Shown here one piece after another: positions 37,160 through 45,547 of a stretch of DNA of 64,000 nucleotides (position 1 is the first letter of the stretch; each line of letters starts with the position of its first letter). The notes beneath the pieces are model-generated. The model saw nothing but the letters and a program-made list of their open reading frames with translations, was not told the DNA's origin and made no database searches. The position numbers and the translations under genes were made by a program. Origin of the DNA: Rhizobium sp. NRK18 (GTDB taxonomy: Bacteria; Pseudomonadota; Alphaproteobacteria; Rhizobiales; Rhizobiaceae); the NCBI RefSeq assembly GCF_024385575.1, contig NZ_JANFMV010000001.1, positions 3,811,681-3,875,680 of the forward strand. The letters are read 5' to 3'.

Positions 37160-37915
37160 ATGAAGTACCCCCACTTTGACAATACACTTTTCATGATCCC
37201 GGCACGGATGGCGTCGACGCGGCTTCCCGGAAAGCCGCTTGCGGACATTTGCGGGCTGCCGATGATCGTGCAGGTGGCGCATCGCGCGAAGGAAGCGGAT
37301 TGCGGCCGCGTGGTGGTCGCCGTCGACGACGCGGACGTTCTGCAGGCGGTCAAGGCGGCCGGTTTCGAGGCGGTGATGACCAGCCAGGACCACCAGTCCG
37401 GCTCGGACCGGATCAACGAAGCCCTGCAGCTCGTCGATCCCGACGGCCGCATCGACTACATCATCAATGTCCAGGGCGACCTGCCGACGATCGAGCCCGA
37501 GCCGATCCGCCGCTCGATCGACCTCCTGAAGGATCCGGCGGTCGACATCGGCACGCTGACCGTCGAGATCACCGACGAGGAAGAAAAGACCAATCCGAAC
37601 GTCGTCAAGGTCATCGGCTCGCCGATCTCGCCGACACGGCTGCGCGCGCTCTACTTCACCCGCGCCACGGCGCCGACCGGCGACGGGCCGCTCTACCATC
37701 ACATCGGCCTCTACGCCTATCGACGCTCGGCGCTGGAGCGGTTCGTCTCCCTTAAGCCTTCGACGCTGGAGCGTCGCGAGCGGCTGGAGCAGCTGCGGGC
37801 GCTCGAAGCCGGCATGCGCATCGATGTCGAAATCGTCGATTCGGTGCCGCTCGGCGTGGACACGCCCGCCGACCTCGAAAAGGCGCGCCGGATCCTTTCG
37901 GCACGAACCGCTTAA
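37160..37915 (+). CDS. kdsB: 3-deoxy-manno-octulosonate cytidylyltransferase
   Basis: Activates KDO as CMP-KDO for lipopolysaccharide inner core synthesis (251 aa). The nucleotide-binding start [16 protein letters not shown] and NVQGDLP near residue 95 are diagnostic, as is the [14 protein letters not shown] segment. pheA follows after 25 bp. It is divergent from cycM. Confidence 0.96.
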   Translation: MKYPHFDNTLFMIPARMASTRLPGKPLADICGLPMIVQVAHRAKEADCGRVVVAVDDADVLQAVKAAGFEAVMTSQDHQSGSDRINEALQLVDPDGRIDYIINVQGDLPTIEPEPIRRSIDLLKDPAVDIGTLTVEITDEEEKTNPNVVKVIGSPISPTRLRALYFTRATAPTGDGPLYHHIGLYAYRRSALERFVSLKPSTLERRERLEQLRALEAGMRIDVEIVDSVPLGVDTPADLEKARRILSARTA

Positions 37916-37940
37916 TTCTCGAAGAAGACAGAACGGACAG

Positions 37941-38798
37941 ATGATGACCCAGAAGACCAACCGCATCGCCTTCCAGGGCGATTATGGCGCCAATTCCGAC
38001 ATGGCCTGCCGCGACATGTTTCCGGACATGGATCCGCTGCCGTGCCAGACGTTCGAGGATGCCTTCAACGCGGTTGAAACCGGCGAGGCGGATATCGCGA
38101 TGATCCCGATCGAAAACACGATCGCCGGCCGCGTCGCCGATATCCATCACCTGCTGCCGGAATCACGCCTGCACATCGTCGGCGAATATTTCATGCCGAT
38201 CCGCTTCCAGCTGATGGCGCTTCCGGGCGTGACGAAGAACGAGATCCTCACCGTCCACAGCCACATCCATGCGCTTGGCCAGTGCCGCAAGATCATCCGC
38301 GCAAACGGCTGGAAGCCGACGGTTGCCGGCGACACTGCGGGCGCCGCCAAGTTCATTTCCGAGAAGGGCGACCGCACCATGGCGGCGCTGGCGCCCAGAC
38401 TGGCGGCCGAACTCTACGGCCTGGAAATCCTGGCCGAGAACGTCGAGGACACGGAAAGCAACGTCACCCGCTTCGTCGTGCTGGCACCGAAGGAGAGCAT
38501 TCCCCAGCGTGCCAGTGACGATCAACTCTACATCACCACTTTCATCTTCAACGTGCGCAACATTCCCGCCGCGCTCTACAAGGCGATGGGTGGCTTTGCC
38601 ACCAACGGCATCAACATGACGAAGCTTGAGAGCTACCAGCTAGGCGGCAAGTTCTTTGCGACGCAGTTCTATGCCGATATCGAAGGCCATCCGAGCGATG
38701 CGCCGGTGCAGCGGGCGCTTGAAGAACTGAATTTCTTCTCTGAGAAGGTGCGCATTCTCGGCGTCTACAAGGCGCATCCGATGCGCGGCAAGTTCTAG
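37941..38798 (+). CDS. pheA: Prephenate dehydratase
   Basis: Monofunctional prephenate dehydratase, 285 aa, forming phenylpyruvate for phenylalanine synthesis. The catalytic domain covers about residues 5-185 with the motifs IPIENTIAGRV and ESNVTRFVVLA. A C-terminal ACT regulatory domain follows (about 195-275, with the GINMTKLES phenylalanine-binding segment). It lacks the chorismate mutase domain of E. coli PheA, as is usual in alphaproteobacteria. Two adjacent ATG codons are possible starts. Confidence 0.95.
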   Translation: MMTQKTNRIAFQGDYGANSDMACRDMFPDMDPLPCQTFEDAFNAVETGEADIAMIPIENTIAGRVADIHHLLPESRLHIVGEYFMPIRFQLMALPGVTKNEILTVHSHIHALGQCRKIIRANGWKPTVAGDTAGAAKFISEKGDRTMAALAPRLAAELYGLEILAENVEDTESNVTRFVVLAPKESIPQRASDDQLYITTFIFNVRNIPAALYKAMGGFATNGINMTKLESYQLGGKFFATQFYADIEGHPSDAPVQRALEELNFFSEKVRILGVYKAHPMRGKF

Positions 38799-38850
38799 CC
38801 GCACAATCCCTCGGCAATGTACCCGGCCTCAGGAGGGCCGGGCGCCCGTC

Positions 38851-39810
38851 TCAGGCGCCCCATTCCAGCCAGTCGCGCATCAGCCGGTGGGCAATCGCAC
38901 CCTTCGGCGGCGGCGAGGAGCCGTTTGCGCCGCTGTTGTCGAGCATGTCGGCCATTTCCTGCCGGGTGAACCAGCGGCAATCCTCCAGCTCGGCCTCGTC
39001 ACGCTTGATGTCGCGCGACAGCGCCTCGCCGAAGCAGCCGATCATCATCGTATGCGGCATCGGCCAGGGCTGCGAGGCGTGGTAGCGGACGCGGCCGACC
39101 TTGATCGCCGATTCCTCGCGCGTCTCACGGCGAACGGCATTCTCGATCGTTTCCCCCGGCTCGACGAAGCCCGCCAGGCACGAATACATGCCCGGCGCAA
39201 AATGGGCGCCGCGGCCGAGGAGACACAGGTCGCGCTCCTCGTCGACCACAAGCATGATCACCACCGGATCGGTGCGCGGAAAGATCATGTGCTCACAGCC
39301 GCTGCAGACCCGCTTGTAGCCGCCGATCTTCATTTCCATCGGCTTGCCGCAACGTCCGCAGAAGCGGTTGTCGAAGTTCCAGGCGATCAGCGCCGCCCCT
39401 TGCGCGAATTCTCCGAGGAGCTCCTCCGAAATCAACTGGTCGCGATAAAGCGTGCGGCCGTCGGCGATCTTGTAGTGCTTCTCGATGTCCTCGGCAGGCG
39501 CCCTGACCGGAACGGCCAGCCTCGGCTCGCCGTTCTTGTAGTATCCGAGCAGGATCGCATCGTCGAATTCTGGCTTCAGCTCCGCAAGCTCGTAGGGCGC
39601 AAACAGCGGATCGAGAACCTGCCGGTCGTGCTTCAGCACAAGGTTGCGCCCGGAAAAGGCGAGGATATGCGACCCTTGCTTCGACAGCGCCTCCTCGACG
39701 CAGTTTTCATCCCGGTTTTCCGACCGTCTCTCGAGACCGTTGCCGGCAAAGGCCGTCATGCTGCTCGGTTCGATATGGGGAGCATGAAGGTCGAACAGGG
39801 CTGATGTCAT
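38851..39810 (-). CDS. nudC: NAD(+)/NADH diphosphatase NudC
   Basis: Nudix hydrolase (319 aa) that cleaves NADH and removes NAD caps from RNA in E. coli. The zinc ribbon (CGRCGKP...CSGCEH) starts near residue 150. The Nudix box GFVEPGETIENAVRRETREE begins near residue 210, followed by the SQPWPMPHTMM family signature. Its ATG overlaps the stop of the HIT gene as ATGA, so the two are translationally coupled, HIT first. Confidence 0.95.
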   Translation of the reverse strand: MTSALFDLHAPHIEPSSMTAFAGNGLERRSENRDENCVEEALSKQGSHILAFSGRNLVLKHDRQVLDPLFAPYELAELKPEFDDAILLGYYKNGEPRLAVPVRAPAEDIEKHYKIADGRTLYRDQLISEELLGEFAQGAALIAWNFDNRFCGRCGKPMEMKIGGYKRVCSGCEHMIFPRTDPVVIMLVVDEERDLCLLGRGAHFAPGMYSCLAGFVEPGETIENAVRRETREESAIKVGRVRYHASQPWPMPHTMMIGCFGEALSRDIKRDEAELEDCRWFTRQEMADMLDNSGANGSSPPPKGAIAHRLMRDWLEWGA

Positions 39811-40217
39811 GATGAAATGGCGTCCAGTATCTTCTTGATCAAAGCGTTGCGTTCGTCGTCGTCATAGGCCTCCGCCTTGCCGAAGCCCCAGACCGGGCCC
39901 GGCCAGTTGGCGTCGCCCTCGAACCGCGCGAGAACATGCACATGGAGCTGGCGGACGATATTGCCAAGCGCCCCGACATTGATTTTTTCCGCGCCGGTGA
40001 CCGCCTTCAGCGCGGACGCGACCTGATTGGTCTCGAATGTCAGCATCGTCTGGTCGAGCGGCGTCAGCTCGAAGACTTCCGAAACATCGGCGCGCTGCGG
40101 AATGAGCACGAACCACGGCCAGCGGGCATCCGTCATCAGTCGCAACTGGCACAGGCCCAGATTGCCAACGAGGATGCTGTCGCGCTCAAGGCGGCTGTCG
40201 AGTTCGAATTTCCCCAC
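39807..40217 (-). CDS. HIT domain protein
   Basis: Histidine-triad family protein of 136 aa. Instead of HxHxH the active-site region reads QLHVHVLARFEGD, with two spaced His (HVH). A GTG start is chosen at KFELDSRLERDS, where the family begins, with GGAGAG about 8 bases upstream; the open frame extends further but has no homology. Coupling with nudC suggests a joint role in dinucleotide breakdown (inference). Confidence 0.88.
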   Translation of the reverse strand: MGKFELDSRLERDSILVGNLGLCQLRLMTDARWPWFVLIPQRADVSEVFELTPLDQTMLTFETNQVASALKAVTGAEKINVGALGNIVRQLHVHVLARFEGDANWPGPVWGFGKAEAYDDDERNALIKKILDAISS

Positions 40218-40360
40218 TCGTTTCTCTCCGATTGTCTGCTTTTGCAAGAAGAGTAGATCATCGGCGGGACAATTGGAATGGCATGATCGGTGCGTATTGC
40301 CTTGCCAATGTACGCAAAATGCACTGCCCACCGGTCGGGCGAGTTTTTTGCCGACCCGGC

Positions 40361-40389
40361 TTGCAATTGGGCGGGATATCCCCGATATG
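40361..40389 (+). promoter_or_regulatory. Promoter of the SRP RNA gene
   Basis: TTGCAA (40361-40366) and GATATG (40384-40389) are separated by 17 bp. The predicted start near 40396 matches the 5' end of the RNA. Confidence 0.7.
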
Positions 40390-40395
40390 TGCGGA

Positions 40396-40493
40396 CGGGA
40401 GGTTGGTGGTGGACGAGCCACTCGCCAACCGGGTCAGGTCCGGAAGGAAGCAGCCCTAACGAGCCCGGCACGGGTCGCCGTGCCAGCCTCCCA
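40396..40493 (+). ncRNA. ffs: Signal recognition particle 4.5S RNA
   Basis: Small bacterial SRP RNA that binds Ffh and guides membrane protein translation. The invariant apical part GGTCAGGTCCGGAAGGAAGC (Ffh-binding loop) is followed by AGCCCTAACGA. The long hairpin closes with GGGAGG at the 5' end and CCTCCC at the 3' end. The length of about 98 nt and the position just upstream of dnaX are usual in alphaproteobacteria. Confidence 0.95.
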
Positions 40494-40584
40494 CCTCTAA
40501 AGTTACCGGCCGGTTTCGTGAGCGAGCGGATCGATGATCCGCCATGCCGGGCCAGAAAACCAGGCATCCAAGCTGGCGAGGGCG

Positions 40585-42480
40585 ATGAGCACGAGCGGAC
40601 CCACAGACAAGGCCACCGATCCGCCCCAGGGCGGCTACCGGGTGCTGGCCCGCAAATACCGCCCCAAGGATTTCACGGACCTGATGGTCGGCCAGGAGCC
40701 GATGGTCAAGACATTGACCAACGCCTTCGAGACGGGCCGGATCGCACAGGCCTACATGCTGACCGGCGTGCGCGGGGTCGGCAAGACGACCACCGCCCGC
40801 ATTCTTGCTCGTGCGCTCAACTACAAGAGCCCGACCGTCGACAAGCCCACCATCGACCTTGCGATCCCCGGCGAACACTGCCAGGCGATCATGGAAGGCC
40901 GCCATGTAGACGTGATCGAGATGGACGCCGCCTCGCATACCGGCATCGACGACATCCGCGAGATCATCGAGCAGGTGCGCTACCGCCCGGTTTCGGCGCG
41001 TTACAAGGTCTACATCATCGATGAAGTGCACATGCTCTCGACGCAGGCCTTCAACGGCCTGTTGAAGACGCTCGAGGAGCCGCCGGAGCATGTGAAGTTC
41101 ATCTTCGCGACGACGGAAATCCGGAAAGTGCCGATCACGGTCCTGTCGCGCTGCCAGCGCTTCGACCTGCGCCGCATCTCGGCCGCTGACCTCGTGCACC
41201 TGTTCTCGACGATTGCCGGCAAGGAAGGCATCGAGGCCGATGCGGAAGCGCTCGCCATGATCGCACGTGCGGCGGAAGGCTCGGCGCGCGACGGCCTGTC
41301 GCTGATGGACCAAGCGATTGCGCATGGCGGCGGCCGCATCGATGCCGCCCAGGTGCGCGCGATGCTGGGGCTTGCCGACCGCGGCCGCATCGTCGATCTC
41401 TTCGGCCATATCGTCGCCGGCGAAGCGGCAGCCGCCCTCAACGAATTCCAGAGCCAGTACGAATCGGGCGCCAATCCGCCCATCGTCCTGACCGACCTTG
41501 CCGATTTCACCCATCTGGTCACCAAGCTCAAATACGTGCCGGAAGCGGCCAACGACCCGTCGCTGAGCGAAGTCGAACGCACCCGCGGCGCCGAGTTCGC
41601 CTCCAGCATCGCCGTGACCACGCTGTCGCGCATGTGGCAGATGCTGCTGAAGGGCATTCCGGAAACGGAAAGCTCGTCACGCCCTGCCGGCGCTGCCGAA
41701 ATGGTGCTGATCCGCCTGGCGCACGCCGCGCACCTTCCCTCACCCGAAGAGGCCGCCCGGCGGCTTGCGGATCTGGCCGGAAACGGACAGCCGGCCGGCA
41801 ATGGCGGCAATGGCGGCGGGGCGCCGCGTGGCGGCAATGGTGGCGCGACGGCGAGCTATACCTCGTCCACGGTCCGCGCCACGCAGGCGATGCCGAACGC
41901 CGCACCCTCCGGCGCGCCAACGGCGATGCTACGCTCCGTGCCGAAGCCGGAGACCACTCCCGAAATCGCCGCCGCGATGCAGGCTGCCGTCGAGGCGGCA
42001 CCGGCCGAAAAGCCTGCGCCGCAGGTGCCGGTCAATTCGCTCTCCGACATCGCCGATCTCTGCTCGCGCCACGGCGACATCCGGCTGCGGGCGCTTCTGA
42101 GGATCTACGTGCGCCCCGTGCGCATCGAACCGGGCCGGCTGGAGATCAGCCTCGGCAACGACGCGCCGAAATCCATCGTCAACGACCTCGCCGCCAATCT
42201 GAAGGAATGGACCGGCGTCCACTGGATGGTGATCGTCAGCCGCGACCAGCAGGGCGGCCCGACGCTTGCCGAAGTCGAGGCGAAGGAAAAGGAAACGCGG
42301 CTCACCGACGCCCGGCAGGACCCGGACGTGGCGGCCATCCTCGCCCAGTTTCCCGGCGCGAAGATCACCGACGTCAGGATCCGCGCCGATCAGGCGGAGG
42401 ACGACGAGGAGGCGGCGCCGCCGGCAACGGCCGAGTCGGACGAAGGCGACATCCTTCCCGGCGACGACATCGATTTCTGA
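40585..42480 (+). CDS. dnaX: DNA polymerase III subunits gamma/tau
   Basis: Clamp-loader ATPase, 631 aa. Walker A is GVRGVGKTTTARI near residue 58, the DExx box is IIDEVHML, and the sensor SRCQRFDLR is present. The structural zinc module, usually with four Cys, is reduced to one Cys (PGEHCQAIM). A Gly/Asn-rich linker (about 395-420) joins the tau C-terminal region. No A-AAA-AAG slippery site was seen, so a programmed frameshift is not supported. The start at MSTSGPTD is chosen by homology. ybaB follows after 33 bp. Confidence 0.95.
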   Translation: MSTSGPTDKATDPPQGGYRVLARKYRPKDFTDLMVGQEPMVKTLTNAFETGRIAQAYMLTGVRGVGKTTTARILARALNYKSPTVDKPTIDLAIPGEHCQAIMEGRHVDVIEMDAASHTGIDDIREIIEQVRYRPVSARYKVYIIDEVHMLSTQAFNGLLKTLEEPPEHVKFIFATTEIRKVPITVLSRCQRFDLRRISAADLVHLFSTIAGKEGIEADAEALAMIARAAEGSARDGLSLMDQAIAHGGGRIDAAQVRAMLGLADRGRIVDLFGHIVAGEAAAALNEFQSQYESGANPPIVLTDLADFTHLVTKLKYVPEAANDPSLSEVERTRGAEFASSIAVTTLSRMWQMLLKGIPETESSSRPAGAAEMVLIRLAHAAHLPSPEEAARRLADLAGNGQPAGNGGNGGGAPRGGNGGATASYTSSTVRATQAMPNAAPSGAPTAMLRSVPKPETTPEIAAAMQAAVEAAPAEKPAPQVPVNSLSDIADLCSRHGDIRLRALLRIYVRPVRIEPGRLEISLGNDAPKSIVNDLAANLKEWTGVHWMVIVSRDQQGGPTLAEVEAKEKETRLTDARQDPDVAAILAQFPGAKITDVRIRADQAEDDEEAAPPATAESDEGDILPGDDIDF

Positions 42481-42513
42481 GACGACACGACCGATATTCC
42501 AAGGAGACAGTCT

Positions 42514-42837
42514 ATGCGCGACATCATGGGCATGATGGGCAAGGTGAAGGAAATGCAGGCGAAGATGGAGGCCATGCAGGCCGAAATCGCCGCCATGGAA
42601 GTCGAAGGCACCTCGGGCGGCGGGCTCGTCACCGTCAGGCTGACCGGCAAGGGCACGCTCGTCGGCGTCAAGATCGACCCTTCGCTTCTGAAGGAAGACG
42701 AGGCGGAAATCCTTGAAGACCTGATCGTCGCCGCGCATAATGACGCCAAGGGCAAGGCCGATGCGGCCATGGCCGAAAAGACCAAGGAAATGACCGCCGG
42801 CCTGCCGATACCGCCAGGCTTCAAGATGCCTTTCTGA
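42514..42837 (+). CDS. ybaB: YbaB/EbfC family nucleoid-associated protein
   Basis: DNA-binding protein of 107 aa that forms tweezers-like dimers. The N-terminus is a Met-rich helix ([16 protein letters not shown]), followed by [15 protein letters not shown] and the C-terminal [11 protein letters not shown] helix. CAAGGAG precedes the ATG. The dnaX-ybaB linkage is conserved widely; recR, often third, lies 2 kb further on here. Confidence 0.96.
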   Translation: MRDIMGMMGKVKEMQAKMEAMQAEIAAMEVEGTSGGGLVTVRLTGKGTLVGVKIDPSLLKEDEAEILEDLIVAAHNDAKGKADAAMAEKTKEMTAGLPIPPGFKMPF

Positions 42838-42869
42838 GGAAAGGCGGTTCATCCGGGGGAGGTTTCGGG

Positions 42870-43481
42870 ATGACTATCTCCAGTCTGCTTCTCTTTGCCG
42901 GCGCGCTGTTCGTCGCCGCCGGCTCTCCCGGCCCCAGCGTCGCCGCACTGGTTGCGCGCGTGCTTTCGAAAGGCACGCGCGATGTCCTGCCCTTTCTCGT
43001 GGCGATGTGGATCGGAGAGGCGATCTGGCTGACGCTCGCCGTTGCAGGCCTCGCGGCCATCGCCGAAACATTCCACTACGCCTTTGTCGCCATCAAGTGG
43101 ATCGGCGTCTGCTATCTGCTCTATCTGGCTTTCAAGATGTGGCGTGCGCCGGCGGACACCGATGGCGAGACGCTGCCCGAGGCGCATTCGCTGGCCAAGC
43201 TGTTCTTTGCCGGCATGACCGTGACGCTCGGCAATCCGAAGATCATGCTCTTCTACATGGCGCTGCTGCCGGCGATCATCGACATGCATGCCGTCGGCGT
43301 AACCGGCTGGGCCGAACTGGTCGCCACCATGTTCGCGGTCCTGATCGTCATCGACCTCACATGGGCGATGCTCGCCAACAAGGCGCGTCGCCTTTTGAAA
43401 AGCGCTCGGGCGGTCCGCATCGCCAACCGCGCCAGCGCCGGCACGATGGCGGGCGCCGCCGTGGCGATCGCCATGCGCTGA
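42870..43481 (+). CDS. LysE family translocator
   Basis: Membrane exporter of 203 aa with about six helices. The family signature near the N-terminus is GSPGPSVAALVARVLSKGTRD, and GNPKIMLFYMALLP lies near residue 118. Members export amino acids such as homoserine lactone, threonine or lysine; the substrate here is unknown. GGGGGAGG lies before the ATG. It sits between ybaB and recR but may be transcribed with dnaX-ybaB. Confidence 0.88.
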   Translation: MTISSLLLFAGALFVAAGSPGPSVAALVARVLSKGTRDVLPFLVAMWIGEAIWLTLAVAGLAAIAETFHYAFVAIKWIGVCYLLYLAFKMWRAPADTDGETLPEAHSLAKLFFAGMTVTLGNPKIMLFYMALLPAIIDMHAVGVTGWAELVATMFAVLIVIDLTWAMLANKARRLLKSARAVRIANRASAGTMAGAAVAIAMR

Positions 43482-43486
43482 CGTGA

Positions 43487-43518
43487 AAAAGGCCGGGCGC
43501 ATGGCACCCGGCCTTTCA
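43487..43518. terminator. Terminator between convergent LysE and DUF992 genes
   Basis: The stem AAAGGCCGGG/CCCGGCCTTT has a 9-base loop and A/T tails on both sides. Confidence 0.9.
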
Positions 43519-43542
43519 TCCCTTCAATAGGGAAAATGCAGA

Positions 43543-44064
43543 TTACGGCTTGTAGACCGGAGCCGCTGCCGGCGTGTAGGTCAGGTTCAGAGCCGTGAGG
43601 TTGGCGGCCAGATTTGCGCCGAGCGTGCTTTCAATGGAGAGCGGCTGCAGGGCGATCGAGCCGTCGAAACCGCCGACCAGTCCTTCGACACCGCCGCCGA
43701 AGCCGACCGTCACATTGCCACCGAGACCGCCGTAATTGCCCTGAAGCGCGCCTTCATCGATGCTGGACGGTGCGAACACAGCCCAGGCGAACTTGCCGCT
43801 CTTGATGTAGCCGAGATCGATGCCGACCTTGGTGATCTGACCCTGGTAGTGCTCGACCGGGCCGTTGTGGGTCGGCTCGAAGATGCAGTCGAGGCTGCGG
43901 CGCGAACCGATGACGGCGCTGATGCCCGGGCTCATGTCGCAGGTCAGGAGGCCCGTCTTGACCATGGCGGCGCTAGCCTGCGTTGCTGCCAGCGGAACGA
44001 GCGTTGCGGACGCCAGGGCAACGGCGGAGAGCTTGGCAAAGGAAGACTTGGTGAATGAGGACAT
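43543..44064 (-). CDS. DUF992 secreted protein
   Basis: Exported protein of 173 aa with a clear signal peptide (cleavage after ATQASA near residue 32). The mature part begins VKTGLLTCDMSPGIS and includes RRSLDCIFEP, a pair of Cys likely forming a disulfide. A Gly-rich stretch follows (NYGGLGGNVTVGFGGGVEG). This matches the alphaproteobacterial family DUF992, whose function is unknown. It is monocistronic. Confidence 0.85.
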   Translation of the reverse strand: MSSFTKSSFAKLSAVALASATLVPLAATQASAAMVKTGLLTCDMSPGISAVIGSRRSLDCIFEPTHNGPVEHYQGQITKVGIDLGYIKSGKFAWAVFAPSSIDEGALQGNYGGLGGNVTVGFGGGVEGLVGGFDGSIALQPLSIESTLGANLAANLTALNLTYTPAAAPVYKP

Positions 44065-44231
44065 GGGAAAACTCCTTCATGCTGAAATTGCGTTGAGCCG
44101 CAGCCGATGGCCGGCCGCCGGATCTCGGAGAGGAAACACCCGGCCCGCCGGCATTGTTCCGTTTCCGCGAAAATGATTTCGGCAGACAATTGTGGCTTTT
44201 CCAGCGTGGCGACGTTCTGACGCAGGGCCGA

Positions 44232-44846
44232 TCACGCCGCCTCGAGCTTGGCCTTCAGCTTGTGGTGGATCGGCGCAGCGAGGAACCGCCGCCGGTCGGC
44301 GGCATCGAGAGGCTTTCCGTAGGTCGCCATCATTTCCGGCATCAGGACCTTCTCTCCGGAAAATGGCTGATAGGCGACCGCCTCACCGGGGCTGATCACG
44401 CCGCCGGTAATGACGCGACAGTAGATGCCCGGCCGCCCCGCCTTGGTATAGCGTTTGACGAACATCGGATCCTCCATGCGCGCGGCAAACGTGGCGCAGG
44501 GTATGCGCGCCGAGGTGACTTCCAGCACCGCATCGCCGACGAGGAAGCGGTCGCCAACCGACACCGTGGTATTGTCCAGCCCCTCGACCACCAGGTTTTC
44601 GCCAAACGTTCCAGGCTCGATCGGACGGCCGAGTTCGCGGCTCCACCAGTCGAGCGTGACCGATCCCTCGACATAGATCGCCTGGTCGACGCCGCCGTGA
44701 TGCTTGCGGTTGCAGATCGCGTCACCGACGATGCCTTCGCTGTCGACGAAGACCGGAACGTCCACCGGACGCTTGAAGATGCCGGTCTTGTAGCTCTTGC
44801 CGGGGAGCGTTCGCGCTTCGCCGATGCAGACTGCCAGAATTTTCAT
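44232..44846 (-). CDS. MOSC domain protein (YiiM-like)
   Basis: 204-aa protein with the molybdenum cofactor sulfurase C-terminal fold. Motifs are [15 protein letters not shown] near residue 50, [10 protein letters not shown] near residue 85, and the conserved Cys in [11 protein letters not shown] near residue 118. The C-terminal 3-alpha domain is present. In E. coli, YiiM reduces N-hydroxylated purines using molybdenum cofactor; this is a likely but untested role. The start at MKILAV fits the family better than one 9 codons upstream. It is divergent from recR. Confidence 0.87.
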   Translation of the reverse strand: MKILAVCIGEARTLPGKSYKTGIFKRPVDVPVFVDSEGIVGDAICNRKHHGGVDQAIYVEGSVTLDWWSRELGRPIEPGTFGENLVVEGLDNTTVSVGDRFLVGDAVLEVTSARIPCATFAARMEDPMFVKRYTKAGRPGIYCRVITGGVISPGEAVAYQPFSGEKVLMPEMMATYGKPLDAADRRRFLAAPIHHKLKAKLEAA

Positions 44847-44912
44847 CTCTATTTTCCGGCTCCCATGCCGCAAGCGTTTCTAATGGCGCCAACATGCGCT
44901 AAAAGCGCTGCC

Positions 44913-45518
44913 ATGGCAAAGCGAGTCACCGGTCCCGAAATCGAAAAACTGATCCAGCTTCTGGCGAAGGTGCCGGGGCTCGGGCCCCGTTCGGCGCGCC
45001 GCGCGGCGCTGCATCTCGTCAAGAAGAAGGACCAGCTGCTCGGCCCCCTGGCCGACGCCATGGCGGACGCACACCGCAATGTGAAGATCTGTTCGCGGTG
45101 CGGCAATGTCGATACGATCGACCCCTGCACCGTCTGCACGGACATCAGCCGCGACCAGGCGGTCATCATCGTCGTCGAGGACGTCTCCGACCTCTGGGCG
45201 CTGGAGCGCGCCGGCGCCATGAATGCCGCCTATCACGTGCTCGGCGGCACACTGTCGCCGCTCGACGGCGTCGGGCCGGACGACCTCAACATCCGCGGGC
45301 TGATCAACCGTGTCGCCGAGGGCGGCGTGAAGGAACTGATCATCGCCGTCAACGCGACCGTCGAAGGCCAGACGACCGCGCACTACATCACCGACCAACT
45401 CGCCGATCTCGACGTGAAGATCACCCGGCTTGCCCATGGCGTGCCGGTCGGCGGCGAGCTCGACTATCTCGACGAGGGCACGCTGACGGCGGCCTTGAGG
45501 GCCAGAACCGCCATATAG
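44913..45518 (+). CDS. recR: Recombination mediator RecR
   Basis: Works with RecF/RecO in gap repair (201 aa). The helix-hairpin-helix [17 protein letters not shown] is near residue 18, the zinc finger [16 protein letters not shown] near residue 59, and the Toprim domain [12 protein letters not shown] near residue 80 with [15 protein letters not shown]. The start is the ATG at [11 protein letters not shown]; a long upstream open frame overlapping the MOSC gene is not used. Confidence 0.97.
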   Translation: MAKRVTGPEIEKLIQLLAKVPGLGPRSARRAALHLVKKKDQLLGPLADAMADAHRNVKICSRCGNVDTIDPCTVCTDISRDQAVIIVVEDVSDLWALERAGAMNAAYHVLGGTLSPLDGVGPDDLNIRGLINRVAEGGVKELIIAVNATVEGQTTAHYITDQLADLDVKITRLAHGVPVGGELDYLDEGTLTAALRARTAI

Positions 45519-45547
45519 AAACACATCGCCAAAGGAGGATCGTCATC

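Noticed and set aside
40585..42480. Programmed frameshift in dnaX producing a short gamma subunit
   Set aside because: No slippery heptamer of the A-AAA-AAG type with a following stem was seen.
44154..44912. N-terminal extension of recR
   Set aside because: It overlaps the MOSC gene antisense; RecR begins at MAKRVTG with the right family length.
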